Of a stretch of 64,000 nucleotides of DNA, positions 53,926 to 62,289 are shown piece after piece; within the stretch, counting starts at the first letter, position 1, and each line of letters starts with the position of its first letter. The stretch covers positions 1 to 64,000 of the forward strand of contig NZ_CABVPN010000014.1 of the NCBI RefSeq assembly GCF_902499115.1, given 5' to 3'. Position numbers and translations under genes: made by a program. Under the pieces are notes generated by a model that was given only the letters and a program-made list of their open reading frames with translations, ran no database searches and was not told the origin of the DNA. This DNA is from Burkholderia diffusa. GTDB lineage: Bacteria > Pseudomonadota > Gammaproteobacteria > Burkholderiales > Burkholderiaceae.

Positions 53926-54171
53926 CGATCCTTTTCTTCGGATTATTTCAATTTGCCGGCAAATTCCCGTGATCGCCGCGCCGATGCGATCCATGGCGGG
54001 AAGAAGCACACGAAAGGGGAATTCGACAAGCTGCGCCAGCCGATCACGGCCGACAAGCCCGGCAGGACCGCGTACACGCTCGACTACAGAACGCGCCAAG
54101 CACCGCCGCACCAAGCCTGACGTGGAAGGCGGCCCCCGGCCGGTCACACCGGCGTGGCCGGCATGACTGCA
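53926..54171. other. Gap with in-frame 64-codon open stretch and a 16-bp palindrome
   Basis: The MpaB frame stays open for 64 more codons after its TGA, ending at 54120, and contains no ATG or GTG. Residues such as HGGKKHTKGEFDKLRQP look protein-like, with low alanine content for this genome. A perfect palindrome AATTTGCC-GGCAAATT is at 53950-53965. It could be a decayed gene end or a former MpaB tail; nothing recognisable. Confidence 0.35.
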
Positions 54172-54834
54172 TCAAAGTACCTTGCGATACCCGTCGTCGT
54201 CGCTTGCGGTATCCAGGTGCGACACGTCGGCCCATTGCACGACTTGCGCACGGCCATCGACGTAATCGACGACGTTGATGCTGGTGTTGAGCAACTGATA
54301 GCTGCGCGGCGCCGACAGGTCGAGACCGTTTGCAAAGCGATACACGCAATCAAGCACGCCGCCGTGCGCGACGCATGCGATGCGCCCGCCCTGATGCGCG
54401 GCGACGATCGGCTCGAGCGCATGCAGCACGCGATGATAGAACGCGCGCTGCGACTCGCCGCCGTCTGGCGCGAAACCCGGGTCGCGCGTCTGCCACGCGG
54501 CGTAGGCATCCGGAAACAGCGTCTCGATCTCGGTGCTGTCATGCCCCTGGAACACGCCGTACGCGCGTTCGCGCAACCCTTCGTGCAACCGCAGCGGCAG
54601 CCCAAGCGCATCGGCAAAGGGTTGCGCGGTCTGCTGCGCGCGCATCAGGTCGCTCGAATAGATCGCGTCGATCCGCTGCCCTTCATGCGCTTCCCGCGCG
54701 AGCCGGACGGCCAGCCGCTGCGCCTGCGCAAGCCCCGTGTCGGCGAGCGGGATATCGATATGGCCCTGAATGCGCTTGATGCGGTTCCAGGCCGTCTCGC
54801 CATGGCGAATGAAGAGAATCTGCGTGGTGGTCAT
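54172..54834 (-). CDS. Histidine phosphatase (phosphoglycerate-mutase-like)
   Basis: A 220-residue member of the histidine phosphatase superfamily. The phosphohistidine motif is LFIRHGETAWN (Arg10, His11, Gly12), with the partner acid in RERAYGVFQG and the second His in VAHGGVLD. Annotators may call it GpmB or CobC; its substrate is unknown. It is the third gene of the tyrS-dtd transcript and starts 23 bp after dtd. Confidence 0.88.
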   Translation of the reverse strand: MTTTQILFIRHGETAWNRIKRIQGHIDIPLADTGLAQAQRLAVRLAREAHEGQRIDAIYSSDLMRAQQTAQPFADALGLPLRLHEGLRERAYGVFQGHDSTEIETLFPDAYAAWQTRDPGFAPDGGESQRAFYHRVLHALEPIVAAHQGGRIACVAHGGVLDCVYRFANGLDLSAPRSYQLLNTSINVVDYVDGRAQVVQWADVSHLDTASDDDGYRKVL

Positions 54835-54857
54835 CGCGGCGCGTCTCGGGGAAGGAA

Positions 54858-55316
54858 TCAGGGCCGCACTTGCAGCCAGAACGTCACGGGACCGTCGTTG
54901 ACGAGCGACACCTGCATGTCGGCGCCGAATTCGCCCGTCTCGACGACCGGATGACGCTCGCGCGCGGCCGCGACGAAATAGTCGAACAGGCGCGCGCCTT
55001 CGTCGGGCGGCGCGGCCGGCGTGAAGCTCGGACGCAGCCCGCTATTGGTATCGGCGGCGAGCGTGAACTGCGACACGAGCAGCAGGCCGCCGGCGCCGCC
55101 CGCGCCATCGATGTTCGACACCGGCAGGTTCATCTTGCCGGCCGCATCGCTGAATACGCGATAGCCGAGCAGCTTCGCGAGCAGCTTGTCAGCGGCGGCC
55201 TCGGTGTCGCCGCGCTCCGCGCAGACGAGCGCGAGCAGCCCTGCGCCGATCTCGCCCGTCGTGCGGTCGCCGACGCGCACGTCGGCGCGCTTCACGCGCT
55301 GGATCAGCGCGATCAT
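54858..55316 (-). CDS. dtd: D-aminoacyl-tRNA deacylase
   Basis: Hydrolyses D-amino acids, and glycine mischarged on tRNA(Ala), from tRNA. The 152 residues include the active-site motif SQFTLAAD and the Gly-cisPro motif (NDGPVTFW). The ATG overlaps the tyrS stop as ATGA, so dtd is translated from the tyrS message. TyrRS is a known source of D-Tyr-tRNA, which makes the pairing sensible. Confidence 0.95.
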   Translation of the reverse strand: MIALIQRVKRADVRVGDRTTGEIGAGLLALVCAERGDTEAAADKLLAKLLGYRVFSDAAGKMNLPVSNIDGAGGAGGLLLVSQFTLAADTNSGLRPSFTPAAPPDEGARLFDYFVAAARERHPVVETGEFGADMQVSLVNDGPVTFWLQVRP

Positions 55317-56554
55317 GCTGTCAGCGTGACGCGCGCGAAGCGGCGCTTGCCGACCTGGACGACGAACTCGCCGGCCTCGACCTTCAGGCCCTTGTCGGAC
55401 ACCGTCGCACCGTCGATCTTCACGCCGCCTTGCTCGATGTTGCGCAGCGCTTCGCTCGTCGACGGCACGAGGCCCGCCTGCTTCAGCAGCTGACCGATCG
55501 CGAGCGGCGCGCCCGCGAGCGTGACCGACGGGATGTCGTCCGGCACACCGCCCTTCGCGCGGTGATTGAAATCTTCGAGCGCACGCTCGGCGTCGGCCTG
55601 CGAGTGGAAGCGCGCGACGATTTCCTGCGCGAGCAGCACCTTGAAGTCGCGCGGATTGCGGCCGCCTTCGGCGTCGCGCTTGAAACCGGCGATTTCGTCG
55701 AGGCTGCGGAACGACAGCAGTTCGAAGTAACGCCACATCAGCGTGTCCGAGATGCTCATCAGCTTGCCGAACATGTCGGTCGGCTTCTCGCTGATGCCGA
55801 CGTAGTTGCCCTTCGACTTCGACATTTTCTCGACACCGTCGAGGCCTTCGAGCAGCGGCATCGTCAGGATGCACTGCTGTTCCTGGCCGTACTGCTTCTG
55901 CAGTTCGCGGCCGACGAGCAGGTTGAACTTCTGGTCGGTGCCGCCGAGTTCGAGGTCGGCGTTCAGCGCGACCGAGTCGTAACCCTGCATCAGCGGGTAC
56001 AGGAATTCGTGGATCGAGATCGGCACGCCGCTCTGGAAGCGCTTCGTGAAATCCTCGCGCTCGAGGATCCGCGCGACCGTGTAGCGCGACGCGAGCTTGA
56101 TCATCCCGTCCGCGCCGAGCGGCATCGACCATTCGCTGTTGTAGCGAATTTCGGTCTTTTCGCGGTCGAGCACGAGCGCGGCCTGTTCGAAGTAGGTCTT
56201 CGCGTTCGACTCGATCTGTTCGCGCGTGAGCGGCGGACGCGTCGCATTGCGGCCCGACGGGTCGCCGATCAGCGACGTGAAATCACCGATCAGGAAGATC
56301 ACGGTGTGGCCGAGATCCTGCAGCTGACGCATCTTGTTCAGCACGACCGTATGGCCGATGTGGATGTCGGGCGCCGTCGGATCAAGGCCGAGCTTGATGC
56401 GCAGCGGCGTGCCGGTAGCCGCGCTGCGCGCGAGCTTCTGCGCGAACTCTTCCTCGATCAGCAGTTCGTCGACGCCGCGCTTCGTGACGGCGAGCGCATG
56501 GCGGACTTCGTCGGTAATCGGGAAAACAGGCTTGGAACTGGGTTCGGTGCTCAT
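55313..56554 (-). CDS. tyrS: Tyrosyl-tRNA synthetase
   Basis: Class I synthetase that charges tRNA(Tyr). The 413-residue product starts at MSTEPSSKPVFP. It carries the HIGH-like HIGHTVVLNKM and the KMSKS loop, plus a C-terminal S4-like domain (GGVKIDGATVSDKGLKVEAGEFVVQVGKR). A frame upstream adds 62 codons of unlikely sequence and is not used. Divergent from anmK. Confidence 0.96.
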   Translation of the reverse strand: MSTEPSSKPVFPITDEVRHALAVTKRGVDELLIEEEFAQKLARSAATGTPLRIKLGLDPTAPDIHIGHTVVLNKMRQLQDLGHTVIFLIGDFTSLIGDPSGRNATRPPLTREQIESNAKTYFEQAALVLDREKTEIRYNSEWSMPLGADGMIKLASRYTVARILEREDFTKRFQSGVPISIHEFLYPLMQGYDSVALNADLELGGTDQKFNLLVGRELQKQYGQEQQCILTMPLLEGLDGVEKMSKSKGNYVGISEKPTDMFGKLMSISDTLMWRYFELLSFRSLDEIAGFKRDAEGGRNPRDFKVLLAQEIVARFHSQADAERALEDFNHRAKGGVPDDIPSVTLAGAPLAIGQLLKQAGLVPSTSEALRNIEQGGVKIDGATVSDKGLKVEAGEFVVQVGKRRFARVTLTA

Positions 56555-56696
56555 CGGTGCCAGGAAGAATGTCGCAAAGACAGGGATTTTCCCATAACTT
56601 GCGCGTGCATCGCTTAACGATGCGTCAGGTTGCGCGGATAATCGGGCGCAAGGCGCGTGGCACAGGCCCGCGTCGCTCGATCCAGGAGAATCCAAC

Positions 56697-57845
56697 GTGC
56701 CGCAACGACATCCGCAACCCGCCCATCCGGCAGACGGCATCTACTTCGGACTGATGTCGGGGACCAGCATGGACGGCGTCGACGGCGTCGCCGTGCGTTT
56801 CGAGACCGGCCGCGCGCCGGTCGTGCTCGCGGAAGCGTTCGTCGGCTTCGCGCAATCGCTGCGCGACGCGCTGTTCGCGCTGCAGGAGCCCGGCGACAAC
56901 GAGATCGACCGCGAATCGGTCGCGGCGAACGCGCTCGTCGCGCGCTACGCGGTGTGCTGTCACGAGTTGCAGCGCACCGCCGGCCTGTCGCGCGACGAGA
57001 TCCGCGCGATCGGCGTGCATGGCCAGACGGTCCGGCACCGTCCCGAGCGCGGCTACACGCGCCAGCTCAACAATCCGGCGCTGCTCGCGGAGCTTGCCCA
57101 TATCGACGTGATCGCCGATTTCCGGAGCCGCGACGTCGCGGCCGGCGGCCACGGCGCGCCGCTCGCGCCTGCGTTCCATGCGACGATGTTCGGCGCGCCG
57201 GGCGAGACGCGGGTCGTCTGCAACCTCGGCGGCATCAGCAACATCACGATCCTGCCCGGTGATGGCGGCGACGTGCGCGGCTTCGACTGCGGGCCCGCGA
57301 ACGCGCTGCTCGACGCATGGGCGACGCGCCACCTCGGCAAGCCGTACGACGACGGCGGCAAGTTCGCCGCGCGCGGCACCGTGCACGCGCCGCTGCTCGA
57401 CGCGCTGCTCGACGAGCCTTACTTCGCCGCGCTGCCGCCGAAAAGCACCGGCCGCGACCTGTTCAACCCCGCGTGGCTCGACGCGAAGCTCGCCGCGTTC
57501 GCGCAGGTTGCGCCGGAACACGTGCAGGCGACGCTGACGGCGCTCACCGCCGTCTCGGTCGCCCGCGAAGTCGCGCAGCATGCGACGGATTGCAGGGCCG
57601 TGTTCGTCTGCGGCGGCGGCGCCCGCAATCCGGTGCTGCTCGCCGCGCTCGCGGATGCACTGCGCGAGGCTGGCGTGCCGGCAACGGTGGATACGACAGC
57701 TGCGCTCGGCGTGCCGCCGCAACAGGTCGAAGCACTTGCGTTCGCGTGGCTCGCGTATCGCTTCACCGCGCGCCAGCCCGGCAACCTCGCGAGCGTGACG
57801 GGTGCCGCGGACGCGCGCGTACTAGGCGCGCTTTATCCGCGCTGA
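56697..57845 (+). CDS. anmK: Anhydro-N-acetylmuramic acid kinase
   Basis: Phosphorylates 1,6-anhydroMurNAc from recycled peptidoglycan with ATP. The 382 residues start with GTG at 56697; AGGAGA lies about 9 nt upstream. Motifs: the ATP loop FGLMSGTSMDGVDGVAV near the N-terminus, NLGGISNIT and the hydrolase-like VFVCGGGARNP. Divergent from tyrS over 142 bp. Confidence 0.95.
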   Translation: MPQRHPQPAHPADGIYFGLMSGTSMDGVDGVAVRFETGRAPVVLAEAFVGFAQSLRDALFALQEPGDNEIDRESVAANALVARYAVCCHELQRTAGLSRDEIRAIGVHGQTVRHRPERGYTRQLNNPALLAELAHIDVIADFRSRDVAAGGHGAPLAPAFHATMFGAPGETRVVCNLGGISNITILPGDGGDVRGFDCGPANALLDAWATRHLGKPYDDGGKFAARGTVHAPLLDALLDEPYFAALPPKSTGRDLFNPAWLDAKLAAFAQVAPEHVQATLTALTAVSVAREVAQHATDCRAVFVCGGGARNPVLLAALADALREAGVPATVDTTAALGVPPQQVEALAFAWLAYRFTARQPGNLASVTGAADARVLGALYPR

Positions 57846-57912
57846 TGGAAGGCCCGGGATGCGACGACCCGCAGGCCGCTCGGTTCGGCGGTTCGCACCG
57901 CGCATGGGCACA

Positions 57913-57941
57913 AAAAAACGGGGCATGATGCCCCGTTTTTT
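57913..57941. terminator. Bidirectional terminator between anmK and erpA
   Basis: Stem of 13 bp (A6-CGGGGCA / TGCCCCG-T6) with a 3-nt loop, between convergent genes. Confidence 0.93.
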
Positions 57942-57974
57942 ATTCCGGCGAACCGGACAGGTTCCGTCGTGCGC

Positions 57975-58346
57975 TCAGACCGAGAACGACGAGCCGCACC
58001 CGCAGGTGGTCGTTGCGTTCGGGTTCTTGATCACGAACTGGGCGCCGTTGAGGTCGTCCTTGTAGTCGATCTCGGCGCCGACCAAGTACTGGTAGCTCAT
58101 TGAGTCGATCAGGAGCTGGACGCCGTTCTTGTTCATCACGGTGTCGTCCTCGTTGACTTCCTCGTCGAACGTGAAGCCATACTGGAAGCCCGAGCAGCCG
58201 CCGCCCTGCACGAATACGCGCAGCTTCAGGTCGGGATTGCCCTCTTCGTCGATCAGTTGCTTGACCTTGTCGGCCGCGGCGTCGGTGAAGACGAACGGTA
58301 CCGGCATTTCGGCGGTCGTTGCTGCGGATTCGGTAACAGCGTTCAT
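57975..58346 (-). CDS. erpA: A-type iron-sulfur carrier ErpA
   Basis: Receives and delivers [4Fe-4S] or [2Fe-2S] clusters. The 123 residues have the three conserved Cys: Cys51 ([11 protein letters not shown]) and Cys115/Cys117 ([10 protein letters not shown]). The N-terminal tail of about 15 residues is longer than in E. coli. Located downstream of rplM-rpsI in the same direction, but a terminator separates them. Confidence 0.94.
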
Positions 58347-58480
58347 GCGAACTCTCCAAAAAGCTTTAGCCGCTATTGTAGGGCCGATCAGAAGATCGTG
58401 CTGATGTCCATGAAATCAATAGGTTCTTGTTGATTTCCGTAAAGGAAACCGCCCGCGGGGGGCCGCCGCGCGGGCATAAA

Positions 58481-58510
58481 AAAACCGCCAGCGCGAAAAC
58501 TGGCGGTTTT
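58481..58510 (-). terminator. Terminator after rpsI
   Basis: A 10-bp stem AAAACCGCCA / TGGCGGTTTT (58481-58490 with 58501-58510), with a T-run on the minus strand, about 44 nt after the rpsI stop. Confidence 0.9.
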
Positions 58511-58553
58511 TCCGGCGGACGCCGCCCGGAAGCGGCGCGGCCATGAAGCGGAA

Positions 58554-58946
58554 TTAACGCTTCGAGAACTGCTTTGCGCGGCGTGCCTTGCGCAGACCAA
58601 CCTTCTTACGCTCGACTTCACGTGCATCGCGCGTGACGAAGCCTGCGTTCGACAGCGACGGTTTCAGCGTCGCATCGTAGTCGATCAGCGCGCGGGTGAT
58701 GCCGTGGCGCACTGCGCCTGCCTGACCCGTTTCGCCGCCGCCGTTCACGTTCACCTTGATGTCGAACGTCTGGCCGTGGTTCGTGAGTTCCAGCGGTTGA
58801 CGCACGATCATCAGCGACGTTTCGCGCGAGAAGTAGTCAGCGATGGGCTTGCCGTTGACGATGATGTCGCCCTTGCCAGCCTTGATGAAGACACGTGCGA
58901 CTGCGCTCTTGCGGCGGCCCGTACCGTAGTTCCAGTTACCGATCAT
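58554..58946 (-). CDS. rpsI: 30S ribosomal protein S9
   Basis: 130 residues. Starts MIGNWNYGTGRRKSAVARV and ends in the basic tail GLRKARRAKQFSKR that reaches the ribosomal P-site tRNA. It starts 11 bp after rplM, the conserved L13-S9 operon. Confidence 0.98.
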   Translation of the reverse strand: MIGNWNYGTGRRKSAVARVFIKAGKGDIIVNGKPIADYFSRETSLMIVRQPLELTNHGQTFDIKVNVNGGGETGQAGAVRHGITRALIDYDATLKPSLSNAGFVTRDAREVERKKVGLRKARRAKQFSKR

Positions 58947-58957
58947 GTGGGCTCCCC

Positions 58958-59386
58958 TTAGATCTCGAGCGCTTTCGGCTGTTGAGCCGAGTGCGGATGC
59001 GTCGCTTCAGCGTAGACCTTCAGCTTCTTGATCATCGCGTAGCCGAGCGGGCCCTTCGGCAGCATGCCCTTGACCGCCTTCTCGAGCGCACGGCCCGGGA
59101 AGCGTTCTTGCATCTTGCCGAACGTCGTTTCATAGATACCGCCCGGGTAGCCCGAGTGACGGTAGTACTTCTTGTCCAGAGTCTTGTTGCCCGTGACCTT
59201 CAATTTGCTTGCGTTGATGATGATGATGAAATCACCAGTGTCGACGTGCGGGGTGAACTCAGGCTTGTGCTTGCCGCGCAGACGGCGTGCCACTTCGCTG
59301 GCAACACGGCCGAGAACCTTATCCGTCGCGTCAATCACGTACCATTCACGCGTCACCTCATGGGCTTTTGCGGAAAACGTCTTCAT
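58958..59386 (-). CDS. rplM: 50S ribosomal protein L13
   Basis: 142 residues with the family N-terminus [23 protein letters not shown] and the motif [10 protein letters not shown]. The ATG at 59386 is used; an upstream frame adds 34 residues without homology. First gene of rplM-rpsI. Confidence 0.98.
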
Positions 59387-59474
59387 GATCGATCCAAAAA
59401 AAATGCTTTGCCCGATGTGTTCTTCCTGCTTGTCTGTGTGCGCTTCGAGGCGCGGTGCAGGCTCTCCCTGTTCT

Positions 59475-59500
59475 TTTTCCGTGGGCATGAATGCGGAAAA
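59475..59500 (-). other. Inverted repeat in the rplM leader
   Basis: CGGAAAA and TTTTCCG (59494-59500 and 59475-59481) form a 7-bp stem at the 5' end of the predicted 115-nt leader. E. coli rplM is autoregulated by L13 through its leader; whether this stem does the same is inference. Confidence 0.4.
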
Positions 59501-59507
59501 GCCCTGA

Positions 59508-59537
59508 ATTATAAAGGAAATGCGGCAGCGCGGTCAA
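59508..59537 (-). promoter_or_regulatory. Promoter of rplM-rpsI
   Basis: -35 TTGACC (59532-59537) and perfect -10 TATAAT (59508-59513) with an 18-bp spacer on the minus strand, in a region that lowers GC locally. Fits a strongly expressed ribosomal operon. Confidence 0.8.
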
Positions 59538-59698
59538 AAAGAATCCGCGTCCCGTGCCGGCGGCGCCCGAAATGGGCCAAAATCCGGTCGTGCCCCGATA
59601 TACCAGGCGAACCGAGCGCCCGGGGAGGCACCCATCGACGCGCGGTACCTGACCTTGCCGCGCCAGACCGGCCGACAACGGAAAAACAACAAACAAGC

Positions 59699-60019
59699 AT
59701 GATGAAACAACGACTTACGCCCCTTCTCGCGGCCGCGCTGCTGGCCGCCGCCGCGCCCGCCGTCGCCGCGCCCGCCGTCGCCGCCAGGGCCGGCTGCGAG
59801 GCCAAGCTCGACGCACTCGACGCCCGTATCGCCGACGCTCGCGGCGCCCATGCCGAAGATCGCATCGCCCGCCTGCGCGCGGTACGCGAACGCGTACGCC
59901 ACTTCTGCGCGCGCGGTCATGGACACGCATCGGCCGCGCAGGTCCCGCCGCCTGCCGCCGGTTCGACCGACACGCCAACCGGCGCGGCATCGCAGGCAGT
60001 CGCACGGCGGCCCGCGTAA
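59699..60019 (+). CDS. Small secreted DUF1090-like protein
   Basis: A 106-residue protein with a signal peptide (MMKQRLTPLLAAALLAAAAPAVA). The mature part begins with a Cys and a helix GCEAKLDALDARIADARGAH...RIARLRAVRERVRHFC, the Cys-to-Cys pattern of DUF1090 (E. coli YqjC). The second half is Pro/Ala-rich and lacks the longer coiled coil of YqjC. Start at either adjacent ATG (59699 or 59702). Function unknown. Confidence 0.65.
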   Translation: MMKQRLTPLLAAALLAAAAPAVAAPAVAARAGCEAKLDALDARIADARGAHAEDRIARLRAVRERVRHFCARGHGHASAAQVPPPAAGSTDTPTGAASQAVARRPA

Positions 60020-60077
60020 CGGCGTCAACGACAGGCATCGGAGCGCGCAAACTGCGCGCCGATGCTTGCACGGAACG

Positions 60078-60168
60078 AAAAAAAGCCCGAACGGCTGGTT
60101 CGGGCTTAATCCACCTTAGGAGGAGGGTGGAGGAGACATGCGGAGGTTGCCGCAGCGCGACAACCAAT
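60078..60168 (-). ncRNA. Predicted small RNA with C-rich anti-Shine-Dalgarno loop (CuckooR-like)
   Basis: About 91 nt, three hairpins in order: hairpin 1 (60165-60145), 9-bp stem with 3-nt loop; hairpin 2 (60131-60110), stem TCCACC/GGTGGA with 10-nt loop CUCCUCCUAA; hairpin 3 (60107-60083), stem AAGCCCGAA/TTCGGGCTT, then a seven-U tail. The loop motif CUCCUCC is complementary to ribosome-binding sites, as in the CuckooR/CcsR-type RNAs of alphaproteobacteria and the C-rich-loop RNAs reported in B. cenocepacia. A -35 TTGTGA and TATAAT precede it at 17-bp spacing. No protein is encoded. Expression and targets are inferred. Confidence 0.75.
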
Positions 60169-60175
60169 GGGGCTC

Positions 60176-60204
60176 ATTATACGAACGCACCGCCGACATC
60201 ACAA
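60176..60204 (-). promoter_or_regulatory. Promoter of the predicted small RNA
   Basis: TTGTGA (60199-60204), 17-bp spacer and perfect TATAAT (60176-60181) on the minus strand. An AT-rich stretch of over 100 bp lies upstream (60205-60345), which may act as an UP element or regulator site. Confidence 0.8.
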
Positions 60205-60493
60205 GAAAATTTGCATTACGAAATCTCACACCATGATGCGAAATATGAAGAATTTCACGGCATAGCGGATTTTCCCTTTTAAAATCAATAGATTGTGAAA
60301 AATAACGCAACCAGAAATCCGGCACATCTAGAGTAATACCCCTAAAGCCAGCCGGGAAATCGGCGTTCGGCGCCCCGCCAGGCGCCGCGTGCGGCGGCGC
60401 GACGTTGCGCGTCGTGCAGCGCATCAGCCGACTATTGCACCGCGGGCTACAATGCGTGATCGAATCCGAATCAGGCAACGCTGGAGTGCAAGC
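60205..60493. other. AT-rich region between the small RNA promoter and the OsmC gene
   Basis: About 140 bp (60205-60345) is strikingly AT-rich for this genome, with an AATTTGC / GCGAAAT-like mixture and TTTTAAAATCAATAGATT. No gene is visible. A TACAAT box near 60449-60454 may be the -10 of the OsmC gene. Confidence 0.45.
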
Positions 60494-60916
60494 ATGGAAT
60501 GCAAAGTAAGCTGGATGGGTCAGGACGGCATGGCGTTTTCCGCCCAGACCGGAAGCGGGCACCTCGTCGCGATGGACGGCGCACCGGAAGGTGGCGGCCA
60601 TAATCTCGCGCCGCGCCCGATGGAAATGGTGCTGGTCGGCACCGGCGGCTGCACCGCGTACGACGTCGTGCTGATCCTGAAGAAGAGCCGCCAGGAAGTC
60701 ACCGGCTGCTCGGTCACGCTGAAGGCCGAGCGCGCGAGCGAAGATCCGAAGGTGTTCACGAAGGTCCACTTCCACTTCACCGTCACGGGCCGCAACCTGA
60801 ACCCGGCGACGGTCGAGCGCGCGATCAACCTGTCACACGACAAGTACTGCTCCGCGTCGATCATGATCGCGAAGACGGCCGAGCTCACGCATTCGTTCGA
60901 CATCGTCGCGGCCTGA
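60494..60916 (+). CDS. OsmC-family protein (YhfA-like)
   Basis: A 140-residue OsmC/Ohr fold protein. The two reactive Cys of the family are Cys53 (GTGGCTAYDVV) and Cys119 (HDKYCSASIMI). YhfA-type members have no proven peroxide substrate, unlike Ohr. GGAG lies near the ATG. Convergent with rnpB; a shared terminator follows. Confidence 0.9.
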   Translation: MECKVSWMGQDGMAFSAQTGSGHLVAMDGAPEGGGHNLAPRPMEMVLVGTGGCTAYDVVLILKKSRQEVTGCSVTLKAERASEDPKVFTKVHFHFTVTGRNLNPATVERAINLSHDKYCSASIMIAKTAELTHSFDIVAA

Positions 60917-60940
60917 ACGCCCGGCAGCCACGCATGAAAA

Positions 60941-60976
60941 AAAGGGCCGGCGCTCCTGACGGAGCGCCGGCCCTTT
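60941..60976. terminator. Bidirectional terminator between OsmC gene and rnpB
   Basis: A 16-bp perfect stem (60941-60956 with 60961-60976) around a 4-nt loop. On the minus strand the T tract is seven long, so it mainly ends rnpB; on the plus strand only three T follow. Confidence 0.88.
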
Positions 60977-60987
60977 CGCATTCGAGC

Positions 60988-61400
<413 letters not shown>

Positions 61401-61407
61401 GACGCGC

Positions 61408-61416
61408 ATTCTAGCA
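61408..61416 (-). promoter_or_regulatory. Extended -10 promoter of rnpB
   Basis: TGC-TAGAAT on the minus strand, 7 bp before the predicted start of M1 RNA. The TAG of this box is also the stop codon of the DUF3025 gene. Confidence 0.65.
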
Positions 61417-62289
61417 CTGCGCGCCGCCGCCGGCAGCGTGCGAACGGCGGCCGCTGCGGAAAACCGCCGGGTCGTCGTAGAACGCGGGCGCGGCATTCGC
61501 GTGACACCAGCCCGGCACGCCGAGCACCGGGAGCGGCGCGAAGTCACGGCTCGTCAGGTCACGGGTCGCGAATTCACCGGCGATCCGCTCATCGACATGC
61601 GCGGCACGCTGCGCGTCGGGCCACGAGAAATAGTCGTCGCTCACTTCGACGATCCACGTGTGCGCGGTGCAGGACTTGTACGGCGTGACGAGCTTCTCGA
61701 GCAGCGCATGGCCGACGAGCCGCGCCTCGCAGCGCGTGCCCCACGCGTCGCGCGCCGCCACCAGCAGCAGTTGCCAGTTGAAGCCGCGCAGCGCGTCGGC
61801 GAGCGCACGGTCGGACGTCACGAACAGCGCGGCGTTCTCGTCGAACAGCGTGAGCGCATCGCGCAGCGTGCCGCGCACGGGGCCGACGCCGCCCGCGGCG
61901 TCGATCGCCGCGGCCTGGCGTGCGTTCAGCGCGGCCTTGGTGCGCGGATACGCGAACCAGACGAGCGCATTGAAGAAGTCGTGAAGATTGTGACGGGTCG
62001 GGACGCCGCCCGTGTCGGCGATATGCGTTTCGTATGCGATGCCTGGCGGCAGCTCCGCCTGCGGCACGAAGCGCAGCGGCCGGCCGCGGCCGCTCGCCCG
62101 CGTACCGCCGTGCAGCGCACCGTTCAGCGCATCGAGCAGCGCGGTCTCGCCCGTGAGCGCAGCCGCCTGCAGCGCACGACCGGGCGCCGCGTAAGGCGCG
62201 AGCCACGGCGCTGACCAGTCGATCTGCGCGAATACCGCCGCCCCGCCGCCGACCGTCAGGCCGGCCCCGCGCGGCGGCGTGCCGGTCAC
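61411..62289 (-). CDS. DUF3025-family protein
   Basis: A 292-residue conserved protein of unknown function. Motifs ADTGGVPTRHNLHDFFNALVWFAYPRTKAALN and FDENAALFVTSD are family hallmarks. GTG start at 62289; the GTGA overlaps the pyrC stop by 4 bp, so translation is coupled to pyrC. Its C-terminal stop TAG lies inside the rnpB -10 box. Confidence 0.82.
   Translation of the reverse strand: MTGTPPRGAGLTVGGGAAVFAQIDWSAPWLAPYAAPGRALQAAALTGETALLDALNGALHGGTRASGRGRPLRFVPQAELPPGIAYETHIADTGGVPTRHNLHDFFNALVWFAYPRTKAALNARQAAAIDAAGGVGPVRGTLRDALTLFDENAALFVTSDRALADALRGFNWQLLLVAARDAWGTRCEARLVGHALLEKLVTPYKSCTAHTWIVEVSDDYFSWPDAQRAAHVDERIAGEFATRDLTSRDFAPLPVLGVPGWCHANAAPAFYDDPAVFRSGRRSHAAGGGAQC

Noticed and set aside
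60138..60236. 32-codon plus-strand ORF preceded by AGGAGGAGGGTGGAGGAG
   Set aside because: The apparent ribosome site is the complement of the C-rich loop of the predicted sRNA, the frame lies over the sRNA promoter, and no plus-strand promoter is seen. Kept as a low-priority alternative.
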